Shown here one piece after another: positions 36,322 to 45,914 of a stretch of DNA of 64,000 nucleotides. Each line of letters begins with the position of its first letter. Positions within the stretch are counted from its first letter, which is position 1. The notes under the pieces are model-generated. The model searched no databases. It was not told where the DNA came from and saw nothing but the letters and a program-made list of their open reading frames with translations. The stretch is from contig NZ_RXZH01000002.1 of assembly GCF_003970385.1 (NCBI RefSeq), positions 248,001 through 312,000 on the forward strand, in the 5' to 3' direction. The stretch is from Vibrio aquaticus. GTDB lineage: Bacteria > Pseudomonadota > Gammaproteobacteria > Enterobacterales > Vibrionaceae. A program made the position numbers and the translations under genes.

Positions 36322-36807
36322 ATGAAAGAGAAATATCTAGAGTTTAAGGTCGCAGATAAATATTTCGCTTATCCGATTCACTCGATTCGTGAAATTATCG
36401 AATACCCGAACATTGAACAGATTTCAGGGGCACCTCAGCAATTACTGGGCGTGATGAACCTTAGGGGGAACTTAGTGGTGGTGTTTGATATCGCCTCTTG
36501 CCTTGGTGAGCCGACAACGCCGGTGACGACTAAAACCTGTGTCATCGTGACGGAAGTGCTGAAAGAAAACGTGGTTTATGTTGTGGCTAATAAAGTCGAT
36601 CTGGTTAGGCAAGTCATCGATATTTCGCAGCAAGAGATGGAAGAAGTACCAAAACTCGGCGGTCACTTTGAATCTCCAATGGTACAAGGCGTCGCAAAGC
36701 TGGATGAACGTCTATTGACGATCCTGAATGTCGAGCGACTTCTCTCTCATCAACAATGGTCTTGGTTAACGGAGGCACAAGCACAGCAGGAGCTAAACCA
36801 TGGGTGA
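36322..36807 (+). CDS. cheW: CheW-like coupling protein (first)
   Basis: A 161-residue single-domain CheW linking receptors and CheA. Landmarks are KYFAYPIHSIREIIEYPNIEQISGAP, the LLGVMNLRGNLVVVFDIA turn and the C-terminal LLTILNVERLL strand. It overlaps the second cheW by eight bases. Two CheW paralogs in one operon are typical of several alternative chemosensory classes, where they may set different receptor contacts. Confidence 0.92.
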   Translation: MKEKYLEFKVADKYFAYPIHSIREIIEYPNIEQISGAPQQLLGVMNLRGNLVVVFDIASCLGEPTTPVTTKTCVIVTEVLKENVVYVVANKVDLVRQVIDISQQEMEEVPKLGGHFESPMVQGVAKLDERLLTILNVERLLSHQQWSWLTEAQAQQELNHG

Positions 36808-37330
36808 GTTAGAAAAACAAGAAACCGTCAATGGGTTTGAAGTCCTGTTAGTGGATGTTTCGAACGAGCTTGTCGCCATTCCTATCTCAGCGGTCAACGA
36901 AGTGATTGAGTACTCGAAAATTACGTCCGTTCCGATGTGTTTCAAAGAGGTGAGTGGCGTTATCAATGTGCGAGGCAGTGTCGTTCCCGTCGTGGACGCA
37001 GCCATTCGATTAAGGATGGAGACAGAATATCAATACGACAAATTCAGCTGCATCATTTTATATGAATCGATGGATGAAAAGTTACAAGAGAACATCATGA
37101 TAGGGTTAGTCGTCTCTAGGGTCCGTTCCATACAAACAATTTCTAACGCACAGATCATGGATAAGCCGGCGTTTGGCGTTCACATCCCAGAGCAATATGT
37201 CACTAACATGATTGAGGTTGATCAAGAGACCATCCCTTTGCTGGCGATGGAAGCACTACTCGACGGACGCCAGATTAATCAAGGGATGCTAGCCCATCAA
37301 CGAGCCGCTCTTATGCAGTGGAAAGCCTGA
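36800..37330 (+). CDS. cheW: CheW-like coupling protein (second)
   Basis: A 176-residue CheW paralog, with VLLVDVSNELVAIPISAVNEVIEYSKITSVPMCF and VSGVINVRGSVVPVVDAAIRL. It is somewhat longer than the first copy and diverged in the C-terminal half (GRQINQGMLAHQRAALMQWKA). It overlaps its upstream neighbour and ends one base before cheR, so translation is coupled through the set. Confidence 0.92.
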   Translation: MGELEKQETVNGFEVLLVDVSNELVAIPISAVNEVIEYSKITSVPMCFKEVSGVINVRGSVVPVVDAAIRLRMETEYQYDKFSCIILYESMDEKLQENIMIGLVVSRVRSIQTISNAQIMDKPAFGVHIPEQYVTNMIEVDQETIPLLAMEALLDGRQINQGMLAHQRAALMQWKA

Positions 37331-37331
37331 T

Positions 37332-38135
37332 ATGAATGGCATCATCAACAAGGCTCAATTTAAATCGATACAAAAACTGATGGAAACCCACACCGGTATC
37401 CACCTCGGCGAGCATAAACGAGTGATGGTTGAAAGCCGCTTGAAGACCAGGTTACCTTACCGAGATTGCACAACGTTTGATGACTACATTCAACTCTTGT
37501 ATACACCAAAAAATGGTGAGGAGCTGGATTACTTTATCGACCGTTTGACCACCCATGAAACCCGGTTTTTCCGTGAATCGCAGCAGTTTGAGCAACTCAG
37601 CGATGTGATTCAAGAGTGGCCAACCAGTGCGCCAATAAGAGTGTGGAGTGCAGCATGCTCGACAGGTGAAGAGGTCTATAGCCTTGCAATGGTATTGGAT
37701 CAGAGCTTGGGCGCAAGACAGTGGTCCATTACGGGCAGCGACATTTCTCAAGCCGCAGTGACTCAAGCTAAAGCATGTCAGTATGATATTAGCTTGGTTG
37801 GGCAGATTCCTACTGAGTTAAAAAGGGCGTATTGTCTTAAAGGGGTCGGGGAGTTTGACGGTTACTTCACTATATCTAATCAGTTACGCCGACGTTGCCA
37901 CTTCATTAAGCAGAACCTCCTGTCACCAAAATTTGATCAACCGTTTCATGCCATATTCCTGCGCAATGTCCTTATTTATTTTGATGTTGAGAAACAGAAC
38001 CAAATTGTTGATGGTGTGATAAATCAATTGCATCACGGGGGCTACTTGTTTCTAGGTCATAGTGAGAATGTCCTAAAACAGCACCCGAAGATGCGGTTTG
38101 TCGACAACTGCGTCTATCGGAAGGAGTCAGCATGA
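37332..38135 (+). CDS. cheR: Chemotaxis protein methyltransferase CheR
   Basis: A 267-residue SAM-dependent methyltransferase for receptor glutamates. The N-terminal helical domain is followed by TTHETRFFRE (family TTNxTxFFRE), the SAM site VWSAACSTGEEVYSLAM, GSDIS, and FLRNVLIYFD. No TPR tail. It would methylate the operon's MCP, which has no C-terminal tether, so it probably works by the pentapeptide-independent route. The stop overlaps the cheB start by four bases. Confidence 0.94.
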   Translation: MNGIINKAQFKSIQKLMETHTGIHLGEHKRVMVESRLKTRLPYRDCTTFDDYIQLLYTPKNGEELDYFIDRLTTHETRFFRESQQFEQLSDVIQEWPTSAPIRVWSAACSTGEEVYSLAMVLDQSLGARQWSITGSDISQAAVTQAKACQYDISLVGQIPTELKRAYCLKGVGEFDGYFTISNQLRRRCHFIKQNLLSPKFDQPFHAIFLRNVLIYFDVEKQNQIVDGVINQLHHGGYLFLGHSENVLKQHPKMRFVDNCVYRKESA

Positions 38136-39205
38136 ATAAGATTCGAGTGTTCATCGTTGATGACTCCGCTGTTATGCGTCAGGTTCTTGGAGAGGTCATC
38201 GAAAGCGATCCTCAATTGACCGTTTGTGGTTCAGCACCGGACCCACTCATTGCTGAACGCAAGATGGTGAAGGACTGGCCGGACGTAGTGGTTTTAGATA
38301 TTGCGATGCCGAAAATGGATGGCATCGCTTTCTTACGCCATATTATGTCGACCCACCCAACCCCGATCGTTATATGTTCCGCGAAAACTGAAGCCGATCC
38401 ACAGCTTAGTCTTGAGGCGCTGTCCTCTGGGGCGATTGAAGTGATCAATAAACCTCAATCTCAGCTCAATGACTATCTGCATTCTCAACAAGTGGTGGTG
38501 ATTTTAAATGCAATCAAACAAGCCGCCAAAGCGAAGGTCAAAACACTCAAGTACATCGGTGAACACAGCTACCGGACGCATAACAATGCGGATGTGGTGT
38601 TGGATTATAAGTCATGTTCTCCGACCGAAGGCGCAGACAAAGTTATCGTGATAGGGGCATCAACAGGTGGGACAGAGGCGGTACGCCATTTTTTGCACCA
38701 TACGCCTATATCTGGCCCGCCAATTGTGGTGGTTCAGCACATGCCTGAAAAATTTACTCGTGCGTTTGCGATGCGGCTAAACAATGAAATAGAGCAAACC
38801 GTGGTAGAGGCGAGTGAGGGAGTAGAGTTGAAAGCAGGCTGGGTATACATCGCTCCCGGTGGTGTGCATACCCTGTTAAAACGCAAACAAACGCATTATT
38901 ACCTAGAATTAAAAGACGGTCCGTTGGTTTCAAGGCATAAACCATCGGTTGATGTTCTGTTTCGCTCGGCAGCAAAAGCCGCGGGTAGAGATGCGATTGG
39001 TGTCATCTTGACGGGTATGGGGGATGATGGAGCACAAGGCATGCTTGAACTTCATCATGCTGGCGCAAGAACATTCGCTCAGAGTGAAGCAAGCTGCTTA
39101 ATCTATGGGATGCCGAAAGAAGCGATAGAGAAAGGTGGAGTGGATGGGGTGTATGCGTTGGAGCTATTGCCTTATCAGGTAATAAAATCGCTGGAGGCGC
39201 GATGA
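38132..39205 (+). CDS. cheB: Chemotaxis glutamate methylesterase CheB
   Basis: A 357-residue CheB: receiver domain (D10-D11, acceptor D56, K in VINKPQ) and methylesterase domain with the Ser of GASTGGTEA, His of VQHMPEKFT and Asp of TGMGDDGAQGM. Both domains look active. Together with CheR it supplies adaptation for the array. No cheD or cheZ is present in the operon. The stop overlaps the following EAL gene's start by four bases. Confidence 0.94.
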   Translation: MNKIRVFIVDDSAVMRQVLGEVIESDPQLTVCGSAPDPLIAERKMVKDWPDVVVLDIAMPKMDGIAFLRHIMSTHPTPIVICSAKTEADPQLSLEALSSGAIEVINKPQSQLNDYLHSQQVVVILNAIKQAAKAKVKTLKYIGEHSYRTHNNADVVLDYKSCSPTEGADKVIVIGASTGGTEAVRHFLHHTPISGPPIVVVQHMPEKFTRAFAMRLNNEIEQTVVEASEGVELKAGWVYIAPGGVHTLLKRKQTHYYLELKDGPLVSRHKPSVDVLFRSAAKAAGRDAIGVILTGMGDDGAQGMLELHHAGARTFAQSEASCLIYGMPKEAIEKGGVDGVYALELLPYQVIKSLEAR

Positions 39206-40818
39206 ATAACTTGAGTGATCAAATTGAAGCCATGCACATCGCTTATGTGGTTGTGGAAGAGTCGTTAGAGGTTTGCGAAATTTCGACTCAAGCTTCGGAG
39301 CTATTTCGTGTATCGAAAGGCGATTACCTTTTTGCAGGCAATGTCAGAGTGATTGATGAAAGCTTTGAGGGCTTTGATCTGCAGGCAAAGTTGCGTCATT
39401 CAATGGCCACCCATCAAGATGCTCAGTGGGAGATTGGGTTAAGCTACCCTGACAAAAATGTTGAATGGGCAGTTTTGTCACTGATCCAATATAAAGATTA
39501 TTACATCTTGTACCTGATCGAGCACAGCGAACTGATCGCCACTCGTCGGCTGAATCGTCAATTGTCGACGCAAGACCCTCATACCGGTTTGTTCTACCGA
39601 GAGGCTTTTCTTTCTAATCTCAATGCGAAAGATCAATGCGGTACGGTCTGCTGCGTGCGTATTTGTAATTATCAACGCATCAATGAAATATGGGGAACCG
39701 CGGTTGCAAACCTTGTGTTTATGGAAGTCTTATCAAGGGTGATGAGTGACATCCCCGATGCGATTTGCAGTAAACATTCAACCGACAGTTTTAATGTGTT
39801 TATTCCTCCTGAGATTAACTTTAATGTTGAGCGTTTCTACGCCTTGCTCAATGAACCGTTCCATTTTAATCAGCGCCACTTTTTCAGTAACGTCGCACTT
39901 GGTTATTACGTTGAACAACCTGGTGATGCGCATGAGTTAAGTCTAAACAAGGCAGAAATGGCGATTCTTGATGTTCTCAGCGAGCGAGTGCGGCTGGCTG
40001 AATTTCAAGAAGAACTGGCTCGTCAAATCGAACATCAAAATAACTTGGAAACTGAGTTTCGTGCTGCCCTCAGTCGAGATAAGTTGGATCAAGATTTCTA
40101 TGTCTTGTTTCAACCGATTCACGAGACCGAGTCACAAAGCGTCGCCGGGGCAGAGTGCCTGATCCGTTGGACACTCAATGGCGAGTTTGTCTCGCCAGTG
40201 GAGTTTATTCCAATTGCCGAACGTATAGGTGATATTGGACTGCTCACTAAGTTCAATATTGGCCAGCTCGCTAACTTGGTGAAAAAACTGGAAGCTCAAG
40301 GTATAGAGACCCAAACTCTGTTGTTTGCCCTAAACATCAGTGTGGTAGAGATTCTCGATGTTGATTTCATTGATAAGTTGATGACCTCCATTTCGAACCA
40401 TCAATTGTCGCCAATGCAAATCAAACTAGAATTGACGGAGTCAGCCTTGATCGACAACTTTAACTACGTCAATCAAACCTTAGAGCGGCTGCAAGGTTAC
40501 GGTTTTAGAATTTCCATTGATGATTTCGGGACAGGCTTTTCCAGTTTGAGTTATCTGTGTCGCCTTAGTTTTGATGAGATCAAAATTGATCGCGCATTCG
40601 TGACTCATGTGGTGGAAGACGCTAAATTGCAGACGGTGTTTAACTCGGTCGCGTCGTTAGCGAAAAACTTAAACAAGCCTGTGGTTGCAGAAGGGGTCGA
40701 GACGGTCGAACAACTTATCTATGCCAAAGCTAAAATGGTGGAGTATATCCAAGGGTACTATTTTAGTAAGCCACTGACTGAATCTGACTTCATCGAATAT
40801 ATGTTGGCTCGCCGATAG
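39202..40818 (+). CDS. EAL-domain protein with degenerate GGDEF, chemosensory operon
   Basis: A 538-residue cytosolic protein: a short PAS-like N-terminus (about 1-110), a GGDEF domain that has lost its signature (STDSF at the GGDEF position, about 115-265), and an EAL domain (about 295-535). The EAL motif reads ECL (GAECLIRW), keeping the metal-binding Glu, and the other key elements are there: Asn in FALNISV, ELTES, IDDFGTGFSS, KIDRAFV and AEGVET. It is therefore a likely c-di-GMP phosphodiesterase. Translational coupling to cheB suggests it is an output of the array; this is inference. A terminator follows. Confidence 0.88.
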   Translation: MNNLSDQIEAMHIAYVVVEESLEVCEISTQASELFRVSKGDYLFAGNVRVIDESFEGFDLQAKLRHSMATHQDAQWEIGLSYPDKNVEWAVLSLIQYKDYYILYLIEHSELIATRRLNRQLSTQDPHTGLFYREAFLSNLNAKDQCGTVCCVRICNYQRINEIWGTAVANLVFMEVLSRVMSDIPDAICSKHSTDSFNVFIPPEINFNVERFYALLNEPFHFNQRHFFSNVALGYYVEQPGDAHELSLNKAEMAILDVLSERVRLAEFQEELARQIEHQNNLETEFRAALSRDKLDQDFYVLFQPIHETESQSVAGAECLIRWTLNGEFVSPVEFIPIAERIGDIGLLTKFNIGQLANLVKKLEAQGIETQTLLFALNISVVEILDVDFIDKLMTSISNHQLSPMQIKLELTESALIDNFNYVNQTLERLQGYGFRISIDDFGTGFSSLSYLCRLSFDEIKIDRAFVTHVVEDAKLQTVFNSVASLAKNLNKPVVAEGVETVEQLIYAKAKMVEYIQGYYFSKPLTESDFIEYMLARR

Positions 40819-40835
40819 ATTGCGCGGGTAAAAAT

Positions 40836-40866
40836 AAAAAATCGCAGCTCTAGGCTGCGATTTTGG
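40836..40866. terminator. Bidirectional terminator
   Basis: AAATCGCAGC (40839-40848) pairs with GCTGCGATTT (40854-40863), between the convergent chemosensory operon and ygiQ. Both flanks are A or T rich. Confidence 0.88.
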
Positions 40867-40888
40867 TTTGTCTTCTTAACTCAACGGC

Positions 40889-43201
40889 TTAACGGCGTTT
40901 TGGTTTACGACCTGCTGGTGGCTTACCATTTCCAGACGCGTTAAGGTTACCTGAAGGCTTGCCGTTTGGTTTTCCGCCTGGCTTACCATTGCGATTACCG
41001 GTATTGCCGCCTTTTGGACCGCTGCCGTTTTGATTGTTGCTCGGCTTTCCTCGGCCATTACCGCGTTGCTCACCATTCATCTTCTCAAAGCCTGGTTGGC
41101 TCTTTGTGTGTTTGGTAGCGAAACGCTGAGAACCATGACGGCCTGACTTACGGCGTTGAGCGGGTGTTTTCGCATCGATGTCTTCTTCAGGAACAAGACA
41201 GCTAGGCTTGTCACCAATAAGGTGTTTCTTGCCCATCGAAATAAGGGCTTCACGAATCATCGGCCAGTTGTCTGGATCGTGGTAACGAAGCAGTGCTTTG
41301 TGTAAGCGGCGTTGGCGCTCACCTTTTGCAACAGGCAGATCTTCACGCTTCTTGTATTTCACACGTTTCAGTGGGTTCGTCTCTGAGTAATACATTGACG
41401 TCGCATTACACATCGGCGATGGGTAGAAGTTCTGGACTTGGTCACACTCGAAGCTGTTTTTCTTCAACCATAAGGCAAGGTTCAGCATGTCTTCGTCTTC
41501 AGTGCCCGGGTGCGCCGAAATAAAGTAAGGGATCAGGTACTGTTTTTTACCTGCTTCAGCACTGTACTTCTCGAACATCTCTTTGAAGCGGTCGTAAGTA
41601 CCCATGCCCGGCTTCATCATCAGATCCAGTGGGCCTTTTTCCGTGTGCTCAGGCGCGATTTTTAGATAGCCGCCAACGTGGTGTGTCACCAGTTCACGTA
41701 CGTATTCTGGTGATTCAATGGCCAAGTCGTAACGCACGCCCGATGCGATCATTACTTTCTTTACGCCTTTCACTTTACGTGCTTCACGGTAAAGGTCGAT
41801 GGTGTGTTTATGGTCGGTATTCAGCTTGTTACAGATGCCTGGGAAAACACAAGAAGGTCGGCGACAGTTTGCTTCTGCTTTAGGATCGCTACAGCCAAGA
41901 CGATACATGTTCGCTGTTGGACCACCAAGATCGGAAATCGTACCCGTAAAGCCCGGTACTTTGTCGCGGATCTCTTCAAGTTCGTTCAAGATCGATTCTT
42001 TTGAACGGTTCTGGATGATACGACCTTCGTGTTCGGTAATCGAACAGAATGAACAACCACCGAAACAACCACGCATGATGTTTACCGAGGTTTTGATCAT
42101 GTCGTACGCAGGGATCTTCGCTTTGCCGTACATTGGGTGCGGTACACGAGCGTAGCCAAGACCGAATACGTAATCCATCTCTTCGGTCGTCAACGGGATT
42201 GGGGCTTGGTTTACCCACAGCTCACGATCACCGTGGCGTTGAATTAATGCACGACCAGAATATGGGTTGGTTTCCAAGTGCATGATGCGGCTGGCATGAG
42301 CGTAAAGAATACGGTCGTTGTTCAGCTTCTCGAACGGTGGAATACGAACGGCTGTCGTTGCTGCATCGTGACGAGATGGTCGAATGGCAATGGGCTTGGC
42401 TTCTGGTTCTTGCGTTTTTGCCTTGGTATCACATTGCTCTTCAACCACATAAGGGTTTGGTGGAATGAAGGCTTCTTTACGCGGTTTCTCAATACGCGAT
42501 GAGTCAACAATATTGTAGCCTTCTGGCGCTGCAGCTAGGCTAACCGCTGTGCCACGAATGTTAGTCAGAGAGGCAATCTCTTCACCATCTGCGAGGCGGT
42601 GTGCGACTTCAACCAGTGCACGTTCTGCGTTACCAAACAGTAAGATGTCAGCTTTGGCATCAAACAGCACCGAGCGACGAACTTTATCAGACCAGTAGTC
42701 ATAGTGAGCTAAGCGGCGAAGACTGGCTTCGATGCCACCTAGAACAATGGGCACACCTTTGTACGCTTCACGACAACGCTGCGAATACACCAAGGTTGCA
42801 CGGTCCGGGCGCTTACCGCCTTCGTTGTTTGGTGTGTAGGCATCATCGTGGCGCAGTTTTTTATCCGCTGTATAGCGGTTGATCATCGAGTCCATGTTAC
42901 CTGCGGTAATGCCAAAGAATAGGTTTGGTTTACCCAGTTTCATGAACGCGTCTTTGTTGTTCCACTCTGGTTGAGCAATGATACCGACTCGAAATCCTTG
43001 AGCTTCAAGAAGTCGACCAATGATCGCCATACCGAAACTTGGGTGATCGACGTATGCGTCACCGGTGACGATAATGATGTCACAGCTATCCCATCCTAGG
43101 GCATCCATCTCTTTGCGAGTGGTAGGAAGAAATGGTGCAGTGCCAAAGCATTCTGCCCAATATTTTTTATGCTCATGAATAGGAGTCACGTTGCTGTACA
43201 T
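40889..43201 (-). CDS. ygiQ: YgiQ family radical SAM protein
   Basis: A 770-residue protein: N-terminal YgiQ domain ([21 protein letters not shown]), radical SAM core with the CxxxCxxC cluster motif ([18 protein letters not shown], near residues 375-383), and a C-terminal part ending in a tail of about 80 residues made of Gly, Asn, Lys and Pro repeats. The catalysed reaction of YgiQ proteins is not established. The tail is basic and disordered-looking and may bind nucleic acid. The gene is alone on its strand between a terminator and a divergent EAL-domain gene. Confidence 0.92.
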   Translation of the reverse strand: MYSNVTPIHEHKKYWAECFGTAPFLPTTRKEMDALGWDSCDIIIVTGDAYVDHPSFGMAIIGRLLEAQGFRVGIIAQPEWNNKDAFMKLGKPNLFFGITAGNMDSMINRYTADKKLRHDDAYTPNNEGGKRPDRATLVYSQRCREAYKGVPIVLGGIEASLRRLAHYDYWSDKVRRSVLFDAKADILLFGNAERALVEVAHRLADGEEIASLTNIRGTAVSLAAAPEGYNIVDSSRIEKPRKEAFIPPNPYVVEEQCDTKAKTQEPEAKPIAIRPSRHDAATTAVRIPPFEKLNNDRILYAHASRIMHLETNPYSGRALIQRHGDRELWVNQAPIPLTTEEMDYVFGLGYARVPHPMYGKAKIPAYDMIKTSVNIMRGCFGGCSFCSITEHEGRIIQNRSKESILNELEEIRDKVPGFTGTISDLGGPTANMYRLGCSDPKAEANCRRPSCVFPGICNKLNTDHKHTIDLYREARKVKGVKKVMIASGVRYDLAIESPEYVRELVTHHVGGYLKIAPEHTEKGPLDLMMKPGMGTYDRFKEMFEKYSAEAGKKQYLIPYFISAHPGTEDEDMLNLALWLKKNSFECDQVQNFYPSPMCNATSMYYSETNPLKRVKYKKREDLPVAKGERQRRLHKALLRYHDPDNWPMIREALISMGKKHLIGDKPSCLVPEEDIDAKTPAQRRKSGRHGSQRFATKHTKSQPGFEKMNGEQRGNGRGKPSNNQNGSGPKGGNTGNRNGKPGGKPNGKPSGNLNASGNGKPPAGRKPKRR

Positions 43202-43395
43202 ATTTTGCTCTCTGTTCCAGGGAGCGCGAATTATAGCGACTTGGGCGATGACTATCTACCTCAATATTGACTTGGTACTCAGGTAAATTTTCCCTTAAAT
43301 TCCATAGGGATTTTAAACTGTTAACTCAATTGGAAAAATTGCTTATTTGCTGTTCTATACTATGAAACAAAGCGGCTATTGATAAGGATGCCGGC

Positions 43396-45858
43396 ATGCT
43401 AGGTTTAAAAGACAAAAACAGCCGAGGGGTAGGTGAGAAGGGCCTAGAGTGGCAACCCTTTGTTCAGCACGAATGGAAAATTGACTTACAACACCAACGA
43501 TTAGATTGTGACGAGGCCTTAAAAAAACGTTTGTTCGATAGTCATCAGGTGATCAAAGCATCCTCATTACTTGAGTTGATACAGCCAAATAAAAGAGAAC
43601 AGATCAAACGCGCCTTTCAAATCGCGCTTGATAGCGGAGAAACGCAAAGCATTCAATGTTGCTTACACACTCCAAACACCTTGTTAGTTTACGCTCACAT
43701 TACCATTTCAAAATGCAACGAGCACCAGCTGTACGGAACCTTGCTGCCGTTAATCCAAATAGAAGATACACACGACCTTGCTAACATTTTTAGCTCGGTG
43801 TTTGATAATCCTCATCATGGCATTCTAATCGCCGATATGCGGACACAAGTGATGGCCTGCAACTCGACATATGAGAAATTGAGTGGTTACCAACTACCAG
43901 AGATCCTTGGTCAGCGTACCGCAATCTTTAACTCTCAAAACCATAACAAAGCGTATTACCAACAGCTGTGGCAAGCGCTATCGAACAATGACTCGTGGAA
44001 CGGAACGATACTGTCACGACACGCCAGCGGTGGCACCTTTACACAAGATTTGACCATACAGAAAGTGACATCCTCCACTAACAAAGGGTTTTATCTGGCG
44101 GTGTCATCGGATCTATCGGGCAAGTTAGAACGGGTAGAAGACGTCGAAAGTGGTGGAGTGGAGCTGCTTACCCAACTTCCTAATAAAGAACGTTTTGTGT
44201 CTCGTTTGGCGAAATATTGTGACGAACTAGAGCAAGGTCAAGGCATCGTGGTGTTAGCCTTACTGCCAGATCTACCCAGTGACGATCGAGAAATTAAACG
44301 CCAGTTCGCCAGCTACCTAAAAGACACGACCCATGTTTTAACGTGCGGCTACTTAGGGCAAGGCTGCTTTGTCGTGTGCGTACCTTTTACTTTCACTGAA
44401 GGGCAAAGCGCAGTGGGACAAATTAGCCGTTCAATTTCAAGGTTTTTCCATAGTTTTAAGCACGCACAAACCTCAGTGGCCGAATCACTAAAACGAGGAT
44501 TAACCGGTGTGTCTGTCTATCAGGCGGATGCCAGATCGCCAGCGCAACTCGTCTCTCATGCGTATCAAGCCGTATTGGAAGTCCACGCAGGGCATGAGCG
44601 AAGAGTGAACTTCTATGATCGCCAAATTCACAATCAGCTAGAACGGAAAAAGAACATTGAGCAACATGTCCTCGACACGCTAGATCAGGGATGTATCGAT
44701 GTTTACTTCCAACCTATTGTGGATCTGGAGAGTCGAAGAATTGATAAGTTTGAAGCCCTATGTCGTTTCCCTGCTAATGGAGCTTTTGTTGCGACGACAG
44801 AAGAGTTCGTCACTGCTGTTGAAGATCTCAACCGGGTTATCGAGTTAGATGACCTAGTGCTTTCAAAGGCGATTACAGCCTTACCTGAACTGCGTGAGAA
44901 ATTTGGTGCGCATATTTGCCTCTCAGTGAATCGCTCACTCAACGCTAAAGAAGAGTTAACTACCATTTTGCAAAGTGCGGCTAAAGTGTTGGATTCAAAA
45001 CAGGCTGAGCCATGTTCAGTGGTACTAGAGTTTACAGAAAGTGCTTATTTTGAAAATGACGAAAAGAACAAGGCATTGCTGTCAGAGTTAAGAAATGCGG
45101 GGGTGAAGATCGCGGTTGATGACTTTGGAACGGGGAGTACCTCATTTCGTTACCTCAAAGAATGCTTGTTTGATATTCTGAAAATCGATCGGGTGTTTAT
45201 CCAAAACCTACAACAACCCTCTCGCCAGTTCGATGTCATTCAATCTTTGATTCAACTCGCTTATAAACTGAATTTGGAAGTGGTTGCAGAGGGGGTTGAA
45301 ACGGAGCAAGAACTTGCGAATCTTCATCAACTTGGCGTTCGTTATATCCAAGGTTACTTTTTTTCTAAGCCGTTACCGCTCAACGAACTTAAGAAAATGG
45401 ACCACTACTGTGAAGTGCCCTCGTTGGTGCAGACAGAATGTGTTGGTGGCCTAGGTAAGCTGGTGGAAGCTGCTCCTCACCTTGACCCCGGCGATCCGCT
45501 CTCTCTGATTTACCAGCGATTTGAGCAATCTAAAAGTGATGCATTGCCTGTCATTGATGGAAAAGTCTGCGTGGGTGTGGTGGACGTGTATACAATGAAC
45601 TTGCACCTTACGCCTGCGATGGGAACGGATCTAGAGTCGACCAAAGAAAACCATTACTGGCACAAACCGGCTAATCGACTCATGAAGCCAGTGAACAGTA
45701 CGTTACATTGGCATACTGCGCTTAACCAAATCCCAAATCTGTTGAGTGATGGCGTCGAGTTTCCTTGGTGCTTAGTCGATGATGAGGGCGAGTTCAAAGG
45801 GCTCGTTACTCAGAAAGGCGTGCTAACGTATTTTACTAATAATAAATATATCAATTAG
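43396..45858 (+). CDS. PAS/degenerate-GGDEF/EAL/CBS protein (first of two)
   Basis: An 820-residue cytosolic protein. In order: a PAS-like N-terminal part, a clear PAS (about 130-245, IFSSVFDNPHHGILIAD), a GGDEF-like domain whose signature is lost (GYLGQGCFVV, about 255-410), an EAL domain (about 435-670, with KFEALCRF, CLSVNRS, EFTESAY, VDDFGTGSTSF, KIDRVFI and AEGVET), and a pair of CBS-like motifs (about 690-818). The EAL residues are complete, so it may hydrolyse c-di-GMP, with CBS as a likely nucleotide sensor. It is followed after 56 bases by a paralog of the same architecture. Confidence 0.88.
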   Translation: MLGLKDKNSRGVGEKGLEWQPFVQHEWKIDLQHQRLDCDEALKKRLFDSHQVIKASSLLELIQPNKREQIKRAFQIALDSGETQSIQCCLHTPNTLLVYAHITISKCNEHQLYGTLLPLIQIEDTHDLANIFSSVFDNPHHGILIADMRTQVMACNSTYEKLSGYQLPEILGQRTAIFNSQNHNKAYYQQLWQALSNNDSWNGTILSRHASGGTFTQDLTIQKVTSSTNKGFYLAVSSDLSGKLERVEDVESGGVELLTQLPNKERFVSRLAKYCDELEQGQGIVVLALLPDLPSDDREIKRQFASYLKDTTHVLTCGYLGQGCFVVCVPFTFTEGQSAVGQISRSISRFFHSFKHAQTSVAESLKRGLTGVSVYQADARSPAQLVSHAYQAVLEVHAGHERRVNFYDRQIHNQLERKKNIEQHVLDTLDQGCIDVYFQPIVDLESRRIDKFEALCRFPANGAFVATTEEFVTAVEDLNRVIELDDLVLSKAITALPELREKFGAHICLSVNRSLNAKEELTTILQSAAKVLDSKQAEPCSVVLEFTESAYFENDEKNKALLSELRNAGVKIAVDDFGTGSTSFRYLKECLFDILKIDRVFIQNLQQPSRQFDVIQSLIQLAYKLNLEVVAEGVETEQELANLHQLGVRYIQGYFFSKPLPLNELKKMDHYCEVPSLVQTECVGGLGKLVEAAPHLDPGDPLSLIYQRFEQSKSDALPVIDGKVCVGVVDVYTMNLHLTPAMGTDLESTKENHYWHKPANRLMKPVNSTLHWHTALNQIPNLLSDGVEFPWCLVDDEGEFKGLVTQKGVLTYFTNNKYIN

Positions 45859-45914
45859 CTCAAGGTGTCCTAATCTTTAGTTGTAGTAACAGATAAACTA
45901 AAGATGGAGGGTAA

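Noticed and set aside
42601-42882. Plus-strand open frames inside ygiQ, such as one of 93 residues
   Set aside because: They are antisense shadows of a strongly supported gene, with no ribosome site or family match.
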